A stretch of DNA of 8,676 bases from Bacillota bacterium (lineage in GTDB: Bacteria; Bacillota; Clostridia; Acetivibrionales; JAKOSZ01), in the NCBI GenBank assembly GCA_029776555.1, contig JAKOSZ010000348.1:1-8676 (forward strand), written 5' to 3'. The translations under genes were made by a program, and so were the position numbers. The notes under the pieces are model-generated. The model searched no databases. It worked only from the letters and a program-made list of their open reading frames with translations, and had not been told where the DNA came from. Below, piece after piece: positions 1-5,269 of the stretch. Each line of letters begins with the position of its first letter. The stretch's first letter is position 1.

Positions 1-1223
1 ATGTTGTGCACTTTCCCCATGAACAGGATGCTTCCGGTTATGTCGTCGGCGATGATGAAGACAAAGGGCCGGTCGGCAATGAAAGTGTGAGGCTCCGCAA
101 AGGCTGTTAACCTTACTTCTACTACGGTGGCCGCCGCGGCTTCGCTGCCTTCTTCATTGACTTCAATCACCGCCTTGTGGAGCACACTGCTGATGCAAGT
201 GTTTTCGCGGATGCCTGAAAAATCGGCTGCCATCGAGAAGGCTTCTCCCATCCCCAGGGCTTCCAGGCTGTCCTTCAGTTCCCTGATGCCGTATTCCATT
301 TTAAAGCGAGGCAGTCTGAGTTGCACCTCGTCAACTTCCGATATGCTTTCCTTTATGGTCTTCCACATTTCCATGTCCAGGTCCTCAATAAAATCATTGA
401 TGGACACCGATTCATCCGGCAGGATGCAGTACATGGCCACTTTCCCGCTGCCGTAGGGGAGCCTGACGGCTTTAAAACCGTCGCCCTGGCCGTATTCGGT
501 TTTCCCGTTCCTGCTCATCATCATGACTTCCACGGTGCTGCCGTCTCCCGCGTGAAACTGGGCGGGGTAGGTGTCCTTCTCTTCAAAGCGGTTAGTCCAG
601 CTGCCCTTGAAGTAAATGGCGTTGATCAGGTACATGATGACATCCCGGGGTATTGGAGGTTCAATCATCTTTTCAATCTTCTTTTTTGTGGCGTTGGATA
701 TCCAGCGGTTGATTTCATCAGCAGCACCGGGCTTTGAGAAGTCTAGGGCGGTGGATCGGGCATTGAAAACCTCCTTGTTGACCTTAAGGAACTCTTCCTT
801 AACCGGTTCGCCCTCCCTGACCCACAGGGAATTGCTTATGTTGAGCTCGACCTTCTTATCCAGCTTTTCCAGGTAGGGGATTAAGTTCTTATAGCTCTCA
901 TTGAGTTTTGCGTCATCAATTCCCTCATACCTCAGGGCCTTTGCCATGGCTTCCCTTGTTGTAGACCTGGCTCCCTGGTAGGTCATGGCCAGGGCAGTGG
1001 ATATGCTCAAGGGGGATATGAAGATATTCCCGTCCCCGTCTTCCCTGCTCAGCTGCCTGAAAATGTCGAAGGCGAATCGGGAGTTGGCATCAACGACCTC
1101 CACGCTGACTTTGTCTATATTATAAGAGCTAACACCGCCTAAAAGCGGAAGATGGGCGGAACAGCCAGCCAGTAGGCCTGTTAACATTACAGCGCACAGA
1201 AATACGCAAAGACACTTAACCAT
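1..1223 (-). CDS. Serpin (serine/cysteine protease inhibitor) lipoprotein, 3' end cut by window edge
   Basis: I read 407 codons without a stop on the minus strand, running off base 1. The N-terminus is a short lipoprotein signal peptide: Lys3, a hydrophobic stretch, and the lipobox LAGC with Cys21. The mature protein is therefore probably anchored on the outer face of the membrane. The serpin fold is clear from GNIFISPLSISTALAMTYQG, NISNSLWV, INAIYFKGSW, LPRFKMEY and ADRPFVFII, and the end SILFMGKVHN shows that only a few residues are missing. The reactive-centre hinge EEGSEAAAAT (Gly359 as P15, Thr at P8, small residues at P12-P9) is that of an inhibitory serpin. Counting from P15 puts P1 at about Thr373 in VEVRLTAF, so the target protease cannot be predicted safely. 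The start is set by AGGAG 8 bases upstream. The gene is divergent from the HTH gene. Bacterial serpins are thought to guard the cell surface or extracellular enzymes against proteases; that role is inferred here. Confidence 0.95.
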   Translation of the reverse strand, partial: MVKCLCVFLCAVMLTGLLAGCSAHLPLLGGVSSYNIDKVSVEVVDANSRFAFDIFRQLSREDGDGNIFISPLSISTALAMTYQGARSTTREAMAKALRYEGIDDAKLNESYKNLIPYLEKLDKKVELNISNSLWVREGEPVKEEFLKVNKEVFNARSTALDFSKPGAADEINRWISNATKKKIEKMIEPPIPRDVIMYLINAIYFKGSWTNRFEEKDTYPAQFHAGDGSTVEVMMMSRNGKTEYGQGDGFKAVRLPYGSGKVAMYCILPDESVSINDFIEDLDMEMWKTIKESISEVDEVQLRLPRFKMEYGIRELKDSLEALGMGEAFSMAADFSGIRENTCISSVLHKAVIEVNEEGSEAAAATVVEVRLTAFAEPHTFIADRPFVFIIADDITGSILFMGKVHN

Positions 1224-1258
1224 GACATCATCTCCTTTTGCTTCTTAGGTGCAACCAT
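1187..1258 (-). CDS. Possible 23-residue leader ORF overlapping the serpin start
   Basis: On the minus strand an ATG at 1258-1256 follows an AAGGAG ribosome binding site (AGGAG at 1271-1267) at 8-base spacing. It opens a 23-codon frame that ends with TAA at 1189-1187, inside the serpin signal peptide and out of frame with it. It begins MVAPKKQKEMM and runs through the true serpin ribosome binding site. It arises from a duplicated leader, so it may be accidental. If translated, ribosomes would cross the serpin start, allowing translational coupling or interference. No homology is recognisable. Confidence 0.3.
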   Translation of the reverse strand: MVAPKKQKEMMSWLSVFAYFCAL

Positions 1259-1293
1259 GGAATCATCTCCTTCGCTTCTTTGACGCAGGTGCA
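1227..1293. repeat. Imperfect tandem duplication of the serpin ribosome-binding leader
   Basis: Two direct copies, about 1227-1253 and 1262-1293, share ATCATCTCCTT, GCTTCTT and AGGTGCA (plus-strand reading). The downstream copy on the plus strand is 5 bases longer. Each copy carries on the minus strand an AAGGAGATGAT Shine-Dalgarno sequence with an ATG 8 bases beyond it. Confidence 0.75.
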
Positions 1294-1604
1294 GACGCTT
1301 TTGTTTCAGTGGGTAGGGGAAGGGGGAGAGGGTAAAGGCAAGGAAAGCAGGATGCTTTGCGAAAAAGCGTACAGCGATAAAAAATTAAAGGTATGGGGAG
1401 TACAGGGCTTAATTCAGCAGAACCATCTCCGAACCTACAAGGGGGGTGCTGGGATGAAGTTATATTTTCATGTCAGGGCAGAATCCCGGCTTTATGTCTC
1501 TCTTGACATAAGCATCGGCCTGTTGACTGAGACTATATGGCTGGATAGGATACATTTACTGAAAAGACGAGACAAGCGCCCCAGGACTATCTCCAAACCT
1601 GCAT
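1294..1604. other. Intergenic region, no convincing gene
   Basis: This stretch lies between the divergent serpin and HTH genes. A 122-codon open frame on the plus strand (1238-1606) has no family resemblance and crosses the serpin leader, so I do not call it. Two weak signals are visible. One is an inverted repeat, TTATGTC at 1492-1498 and GACATAA at 1505-1511 with 6 bases between, which could be an operator. The other is TTGACT (1523-1528), a 17-base spacer and TAGGAT (1546-1551), a plausible plus-strand sigma-A promoter that would read through the REP-like hairpin towards the HTH gene. Neither is strong. Confidence 0.3.
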
Positions 1605-1685
1605 AACCAGGGGGACGGTTCCTTTGGTTAGACAAACCAAAGGAACCGTCCCCCTGGTTTAACCAAAGGAACCGTCCCCCTGGTT
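1605..1685. repeat. Three copies of a REP-like 25-base element, two forming a perfect hairpin
   Basis: Copy A at 1605-1629 reads AACCAGGGGGACGGTTCC and ends TTTGGTT. Copies B (1635-1659) and C (1661-1685) are its exact reverse complement, in tandem with 1 base between. A and B can form a 25-bp perfect stem with a 5-base loop (1630-1634). From memory, the GGGGACGGTTCC core occurs as a dispersed intergenic repeat in clostridial and other genomes, often beside REP-associated Y1 transposases. No transposase lies in this window, so these look like non-autonomous copies. A transcript in either direction would fold strongly here, so the element may also insulate the divergent genes. Confidence 0.85.
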
Positions 1686-1813
1686 TTCTGAATTCAACCA
1701 GCAGATGAGGGAAAAATAAACCGATGGTGGAGAAAAAGCAACTAACAGTATCTTCTACCCCCGGTTTTTTTGATTTATTATGATAACAGTCAAATTGAAA
1801 GGAGTGATTCCCA

Positions 1814-2308
1814 ATGACCTTTTCACTGGGGAAGAAGATTTTTGAACTGAGAAAGGAAAAAGGAATGACCCAGGAAGAGCTGTCCCAAAAACTCGGAGTT
1901 TCGCCCCAGGCTGTCTCAAAGTGGGAAAATGACCTGTCCTACCCCGACATCATGCTTTTGCCGGAGATCGCCAAGCTCTTCGGCGTAACGGTGGATGAGC
2001 TTTTTTCCGAGACGCCTAAAAAGGAAGTAGGTTATCTGCCAGAAAACCAGAGAAAGAGCTTTGACGAATTGGTATTGAAGATAATTGTGGATTCGGCTCG
2101 CGGTGACAATGTCCGCATGAATATTCCCCTGCCTCTTATCAAGATAGCCATTGAGATGGGGATGAAGATGCCGGGCGTTTCCGGAAATGATGTGCTGAAA
2201 GACATTGACATTGACCAGGTTCTGGCCCTGGCCGAAAAGGGTTTTATCGGCAAACTGCTTGAGGTTGAAAGTGCCGAAGGAGACACTGTTGAGATTGTAG
2301 TGGAGTAA
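1814..2308 (+). CDS. XRE-family HTH transcriptional regulator with C-terminal SHOCT-like domain
   Basis: This 164-residue protein has an N-terminal Cro/C1-type helix-turn-helix at about residues 5-65: IFELRKEKGMTQEELSQKLG, then VSPQAVSKWEND, then the third-helix region LPEIAKLFGVTVDELF. Such domains bind an operator as a dimer. A linker (70-95) leads to a second domain (97-164) with NIPLPLIKIAIEMG, then an acidic helix IDIDQVLALAEKG, then VESAEGDTVEIVVE. The pattern 'IPL..., D(I/L)D..L, VE..GD.VEI' resembles the small SHOCT-like C-terminal modules of Firmicutes proteins; that naming is from memory. The ribosome binding site AAAGGAG ends 9 bases before the ATG. The gene downstream, 75 bases away, encodes a protein with a similar C-terminal motif, so the two probably act together. 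Ligand and targets are unknown. Confidence 0.9.
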   Translation: MTFSLGKKIFELRKEKGMTQEELSQKLGVSPQAVSKWENDLSYPDIMLLPEIAKLFGVTVDELFSETPKKEVGYLPENQRKSFDELVLKIIVDSARGDNVRMNIPLPLIKIAIEMGMKMPGVSGNDVLKDIDIDQVLALAEKGFIGKLLEVESAEGDTVEIVVE

Positions 2309-2311
2309 GAG

Positions 2312-2339
2312 GCCGGCGAGATTCCATAAAGCCGCCGGC
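2312..2339 (+). promoter_or_regulatory. GC-rich hairpin between the HTH gene and the small ORF
   Basis: GCCGGCG (2312-2318) pairs with CGCCGGC (2333-2339), a 7-bp stem with a 14-base loop just after the stop of the HTH gene. No T-tract follows, so it is more likely an mRNA-stabilising or processing hairpin than a terminator. Confidence 0.4.
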
Positions 2340-2383
2340 AGCCCAGCAATTCACGATTGTAAAGGATTGAGAGGGGAAGCCGC

Positions 2384-2644
2384 ATGAAAATATATATAAA
2401 ATCGCCGGGCACGATAACCGTCAGGCTGATATTCCCAACTCGCATGCTGTTCAACCGGCTTACCGCGGCCATCGCGGAAAAACTCCTAAAAGAGCATGCC
2501 GCACTGTTTAAAGATGCCGATATCAGTTCCGCTGACCTGCGCCGCCTGGCCAGGGAAGTCAACCGCATGAAAAAGAAGCATCCGCACCTTTGCCTTGTAC
2601 ATGTGGAAAGCGCCGGCGGCGATATCGTTAAAATATACCTGTAA
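2384..2644 (+). CDS. Small conserved-looking protein (86 residues) sharing a motif with the upstream regulator
   Basis: The start is supported by GAGGGG 7 bases upstream. The protein begins MKIYIKSPGTITVRLIFPTR, continues with a helix LLFNRL-like segment (MLFNRLTAAIAEKLL) and a basic helical region RRLAREVNRMKKKHP, and ends VHVESAGGDIVKIYL. That last segment parallels VESAEGDTVEIVVE at the end of the neighbouring HTH protein, and both contain a 'hydrophobic-P' strand early in the domain. I think it is a standalone version of that domain; I recall similar short proteins in Clostridia annotated only as hypothetical. There is no signal peptide or membrane segment. It is probably co-transcribed with the HTH gene and may be a partner or competitor for dimerisation. 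That function is a guess. Confidence 0.75.
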   Translation: MKIYIKSPGTITVRLIFPTRMLFNRLTAAIAEKLLKEHAALFKDADISSADLRRLAREVNRMKKKHPHLCLVHVESAGGDIVKIYL

Positions 2645-2791
2645 TGCCTTATCGCAGCAAATACTGCAAGAGGGCAAATCAAATCCGGAACAGCCAGATT
2701 GTAAGAGCTTTGGAATTGTGACATGAGCCCTTTGAGGCTAAAAACGGGAAGAAAAGGGAATGGGTATGGATAAGATTCTTGAAAGGGGCAA

Positions 2792-3269
2792 AACATAATT
2801 GCCCTTGGGAATGTGCTTGAGCGGGATGAAGAGGCCATCAGGAAGCTGCGTCGGTAATCGGCCTGAATAAAGTGATTGCCGACCTCCCCAACGGAATGGA
2901 CACATGGCTTGGGAAAATCAAGGAAAACGGCGTGGACCTGTCCGGCGGACAGTGGCAGAGGGTGGCCATTGCCAGGGGATTTTTCCGGGACCACAATGTG
3001 ATTGTCCTCGATGAGCCTACAGCCGCCATAGACCCCTACGAGGAAACCAGGGTTTACAACCGCTTCGCGGAAATATCCCGGGGCAAAACGGCGGTTATAG
3101 TTACCTATCGCCTGGACTCGGTAAAACTGGCCGACCGCATCGTTGTGATGAAGGAGGGGAAGTGGTGCAGATTGGCACCCATGAGGAACTGATGGCAGTG
3201 GACGGGGAATACAGGCGCCTTTATACTGCCCGGGAGCAGTGGTACAGGGACGAGGCCCAGACGGCCTAG
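2792..3269 (+). pseudogene. Eroded 3' remnant of an ABC exporter ATPase gene with two frameshifts
   Basis: Read across three frames, the segment gives NIIALGNVLERDEEAIRK, then ASVIGLNKVIADLPNG, the signature LSGGQWQRVAIARGFF, Walker B VIVLDEPTAAID, and finally IGTHEELMAVDGEYRRLY, ending at TAG 3267-3269. This is the C-terminal part of an ATPase from a fused TMD-ATPase exporter. The transmembrane domain and Walker A are missing: upstream of about 2792 there are stops and no recognisable sequence. Two single-base losses break the frame. One is near 2845, where AAGGCTGCG is expected and AAGCTGCG is present. The other is in the G-run near 3158, after which the intact frame would read EVVQIGTHEE. 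The H-loop His is Tyr (VIVTYRL). The longest surviving open frame is 2872-3192 from a GTG; it lacks any nucleotide-binding loop, so I do not call it functional. Confidence 0.85.
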
Positions 3270-3332
3270 CAGGGGAGAAGGCCGAAGGGAAAGCACGAAA
3301 AGGGGACTTAAAACATGGCGAAAGCAGTGGGG

Positions 3333-3779
3333 AACAAATGAAGATTGAAAGGCCCAGGTGAGGAGGTGCCGGAGGCCGAAAGGGCCAGGTGATGAATTAG
3401 AGATCGAACATGGCAAGTGAGGTATTGAAAGTCGAAAGGGGCAGGTGAATTATCGAAGAATGAAAGGCTCAGGCGAGGTATTGATGGCTGAAAGGGACAG
3501 GAGAGGTATTGAAGGCCGAAAGGGACAAGTGAAGAATAGAAGCCCGAAAGTGGGATGTGATGTATTGAAAGCTAAAAGGGCCAGAGAAAGTATTGAAGCC
3601 GAAAGGTCAAGGTAAAGCATTGAAGACTGAAAGGACTAAGCGAGGTATCGGAGGCCGGAAAGGCCAGGTGGAGTGTTGAAGACCGAAAGGTCCAGATGAA
3701 GTATTGTAGATTTAAAGGGTCAGGTAAGGTATTGAAACCGAAAGGTCCATGTGAGGATTGGCGGCGGAAAGGCCCAGAC
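3333..3779. repeat. Degenerate 28-base tandem repeat (minisatellite), about 16 units
   Basis: I can align about 16 consecutive units. Most are exactly 28 bases and a few are 27, for example 3420-3447, 3476-3503, 3504-3531, 3643-3670 and 3671-3698. The consensus is roughly AGGTATTGAAGGC, then CGAAAGGGCCAGGTG. The best conserved parts are TATTGAA and CGAAAGG. Unit 2 (3361-3391) has 3 extra bases. Decayed units may extend back to about 3277 (GAAGGCCGAAGGGAAAG). The unit length is not a multiple of 3 and there are no unique spacers, so this is neither a coding repeat nor a CRISPR. Open frames on the minus strand here (3105-3416, 3572-3952) are by-products of the repeat. Confidence 0.9.
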
Positions 3780-3785
3780 AGCCCG

Positions 3786-3895
3786 CTGTTCCAACACAAG
3801 CGGGAGGCTTTATCATCGCAGGCAGACGACTGTTCCATCCCGGGCAGGCTACTCTTCCATCGTAGATTGGCGGCTGTTCCATCTCGGGCGAGCGG
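3786..3895. repeat. 22-base tandem repeat, 5 units
   Basis: Units begin at 3786, 3808, 3830, 3852 and 3874, with exact 22-base spacing. The units at 3786, 3830 and 3874 start with CTGTTCCA, 3852 with CTCTTCCA and 3808 with the more divergent CTTTATCA. The second halves share CGGGC or similar. It abuts the 28-base array but is unrelated in sequence. No gene is evident. Confidence 0.75.
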
Positions 3896-3964
3896 CCCTG
3901 AAAATAAAAAACGGCGAAAAGCAGTGATAATTTTTAATTGACCATACTGCAAGATAATAGTTTA

Positions 3965-4019
3965 TTTAAACCGCCCCAGCCGGTGACAGGAAGGTTTAAA
4001 TCAGCAAATTCGGCGGTTT
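3965..4019 (+). promoter_or_regulatory. Overlapping alternative inverted repeats upstream of the operon
   Basis: TTTAAACC (3965-3972) can pair with GGTTTAAA (3993-4000), while the overlapping AAACCGCC (3968-3975) can pair instead with GGCGGTTT (4012-4019), which is followed by TTAATT. The two pairings exclude each other. On RNA this could switch, the second form being weakly terminator-like; on DNA they could be operator half-sites. A possible promoter just upstream is TTGACC (3938-3943), 17 bases, TTTATT (3961-3966), but its start site would fall inside the first arm. Confidence 0.35.
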
Positions 4020-4039
4020 TAATTGCAGGGTTTTCCGAA

Positions 4040-4045
4040 TATAAT
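4040..4045 (+). promoter_or_regulatory. Candidate -10 box for the ligase-aminomutase-ATPase operon
   Basis: TATAAT at 4040-4045 is a perfect sigma-A -10 hexamer in an AT-rich stretch. The -35 position for a 17-base spacer (4017-4022) reads TTTTAA and is poor. TTGCAG at 4023-4028 is a good hexamer but only 11 bases away. If used, transcription would begin near 4052 and give a leader of about 160 bases containing the structured hairpin and the terminator. Confidence 0.3.
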
Positions 4046-4084
4046 AGGATAAAGCGAGCAAACAATTACTGGCAATTGCTGCAA

Positions 4085-4132
4085 TATTCAGCCTCCGCGC
4101 TTTTCAGGCGGCAAGGCTTGAAAAACTGAATA
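4085..4132 (+). promoter_or_regulatory. Structured leader RNA stem-loop upstream of the terminator
   Basis: An outer stem TATTCAG (4085-4091) with CTGAATA (4126-4132) encloses an inner stem: GCC/CCGC (4091-4098) with GCGG (4108-4111) and, across CAA, GGC (4115-4117). The pairs overlap by one base at 4091, so the outer and lower inner stems compete there. The apical loop is GCTTTTCAG (4099-4107). The outer arm could also pair with GCTGATATT (4143-4151), next to the terminator stem. No known riboswitch or T-box consensus is recognisable. Confidence 0.45.
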
Positions 4133-4151
4133 CGGGTAAAAAGCTGATATT

Positions 4152-4190
4152 CCCAAATACCCTGAAAAAGGTATTTGGGGCTTATTTTTA
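4152..4190 (+). terminator. Intrinsic terminator or attenuator 25 bases before the ligase start
   Basis: CCCAAATACC (4152-4161) and GGTATTTGGG (4170-4179) form a perfect 10-bp stem with an 8-base loop CTGAAAAA, followed by GCTTATTTTTATT. This is a textbook rho-independent terminator. Only about 25 bases separate it from the ligase ATG, too few for an ordinary promoter, so transcripts reaching the operon probably have to read through it. That makes it an attenuator candidate. No gene ends immediately upstream that would need it. Confidence 0.85.
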
Positions 4191-4214
4191 TTAAATCAGA
4201 AACAAGGTGTTAAC

Positions 4215-5246
4215 ATGGAACAGGAAAGCCAACCGCTTACGGTGGGTTTGACCTACAACCTGAAGAAGGGCATAGGGTCAGATGTGGAAGACATTGAGGC
4301 GGAATACGACAGCATGGACACGGTGCTGGCCATAAAAAATGCCCTGGAGAAAGGGGGCTGCAAGGTCGAACTCCTGGAAGCCGACACCGGGCTGTTTGAA
4401 AAACTGAGCCGGGTGAGGGTTGACATCGTTTTTAACATTGCAGAGGGAACCCGCGGCAGAGGCAGGGAAGCTCAGGTGCCTGCCCTTTTGAATTTCTACG
4501 GCATTCCCTTCACCGGTTCCGATGAAACCACTCTTTGTATTTCCCTGGACAAGGCCCTGGCCAAAAGACTGCTCAGCTCTTATAAAATCAGGACTCCCGG
4601 GTATCAGGTCATTTCCGATGAAAAGACCCCTCTTAAAAACAGGAAGTTTCCGCTGATTATAAAGCCTAACGCCGAGGGCTCCAGTAAAGGCATTTCTGGG
4701 GCGGCCCTGGTCCATAACCCCGATGAGCTCAAAAAAGAGCTTAAGGAAAAAATTCGGATTTACGGCCAGCCCTTCCTGGTGGAGGAGTTTATCGAAGGAA
4801 GGGAGTTCACCGTGGGCATTGTGGGCAACGGCGCCGAGACGAAAGTGTTTCAGCCCATGGAGATCGTGTTTGTGGATAAAGAGGCAAGCCGTGGGATATA
4901 CAGTTTCCAGGTCAAGAGAGATTTTAAGAGATACGTCCGCTATGTCTGCCCGCCGGAGCTTAAGGCTTCCCTGATAAAAGAGATGATGGACACGGCAGGA
5001 AAGGTGTACAGGGTACTGGAGTGCAGGGATTTCGCCAGGGTGGACTTCCGGATGGCTTATGACAACAGGCTGTATTTCATTGAGATAAACCCTTTGCCGG
5101 GTCTTTCTCCCGGCTACAGCGACTTTCCCATGCTGGCGGAGTTTAACGGCGTGGATTATGACCGGCTGATACTGACCATATTAAACAGCGCCCTTAAGAG
5201 GTATGGGATGAGACCTTTAGGGCCGGCCTCAGCCGGCAGCTTATAA
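4215..5246 (+). CDS. D-Ala-D-Ala-ligase-like ATP-grasp carboxylate-amine ligase (substrate unknown)
   Basis: This 343-residue protein has about the length of Ddl ligases. Visible motifs, in order, are VFNIAEGTRGRGRE (72-85), PFTGSD (98-103), LDK (111-113), KPNAEGSSKGI (150-160, the glycine-rich ATP loop), VEEFIEGREFTVGIVG (189-204), ARVDFR (274-279, Mg Asp277) and FIEINPLPGL (288-297, Mg Glu290 and Asn292). These fit an enzyme that activates a carboxylate as acyl phosphate and joins it to an amine. The N-terminus lacks the classical Ddl GG.S.E..VS motif and has instead DIEAEYDSMDTVLAIKNAL. In the omega loop (YSFQVKRDFK), the position of DdlB Tyr216 appears to be Arg235 by eye, while the preceding Lys is kept. 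I therefore doubt D-Ala-D-Ala synthesis. AAGGTG 5 bases before the ATG fits the start. It heads a three-gene operon and may ligate the product of the aminomutase; this is inferred. Confidence 0.85.
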   Translation: MEQESQPLTVGLTYNLKKGIGSDVEDIEAEYDSMDTVLAIKNALEKGGCKVELLEADTGLFEKLSRVRVDIVFNIAEGTRGRGREAQVPALLNFYGIPFTGSDETTLCISLDKALAKRLLSSYKIRTPGYQVISDEKTPLKNRKFPLIIKPNAEGSSKGISGAALVHNPDELKKELKEKIRIYGQPFLVEEFIEGREFTVGIVGNGAETKVFQPMEIVFVDKEASRGIYSFQVKRDFKRYVRYVCPPELKASLIKEMMDTAGKVYRVLECRDFARVDFRMAYDNRLYFIEINPLPGLSPGYSDFPMLAEFNGVDYDRLILTILNSALKRYGMRPLGPASAGSL

Positions 5247-5250
5247 TTTT
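5222..5250 (+). promoter_or_regulatory. GC hairpin plus AT-rich tail at the ligase/aminomutase junction
   Basis: GCCGGC (5222-5227), loop CTCA and GCCGGC (5232-5237) form a tight 6-bp stem over the last codons of the ligase gene, followed by AGCTTATAATTTTTATAA. It resembles a weak intrinsic terminator or a processing site that could lower expression of the downstream genes. The T-run is interrupted and starts late, so the call is tentative. Confidence 0.35.
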
Positions 5251-5269
5251 TATAATGGAAGTGTATGCT

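Noticed and set aside
1238..1606. A 122-codon open frame on the plus strand.
   Set aside because: It lies antisense to the serpin leader duplication, has no ribosome binding site or recognisable domain, and ends at the REP-like element.
2032..2994. A 320-codon open frame on the minus strand across the HTH and small-protein genes.
   Set aside because: It is antisense to two genes with clear protein motifs and to the ABC remnant, and its Ser/Arg-rich translation shows no domain.
3333..3779. CRISPR array, because of regular repeats of 28 bases.
   Set aside because: The units follow each other directly without unique spacers and are highly diverged; no cas gene is present.
3572..3952. A 126-codon minus-strand frame with repeated LQYF and WTF-like segments.
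   Set aside because: The apparent protein repeats are the 28-base DNA repeat read in rotating frames; units of 27 and 28 bases would not preserve a coding repeat.
3938..4129. A 63-codon frame directly upstream of the terminator before the ligase gene.
   Set aside because: It has no ribosome binding site or domain and overlaps the inverted repeats and structured leader, which explain the sequence better.
4052..4190. T-box or lysine riboswitch in the operon leader.
   Set aside because: I could not find the T-box motif GGGTGGNACC or a lysine-riboswitch-like core, although the structured leader plus terminator remains suggestive of some attenuator.
5255..5269. The upstream ATG as the start of the aminomutase gene.
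   Set aside because: No ribosome binding site precedes it, whereas ATG 5270 has GGAAG at 8 bases and gives an N-terminus matching the length of the clostridial KamA.
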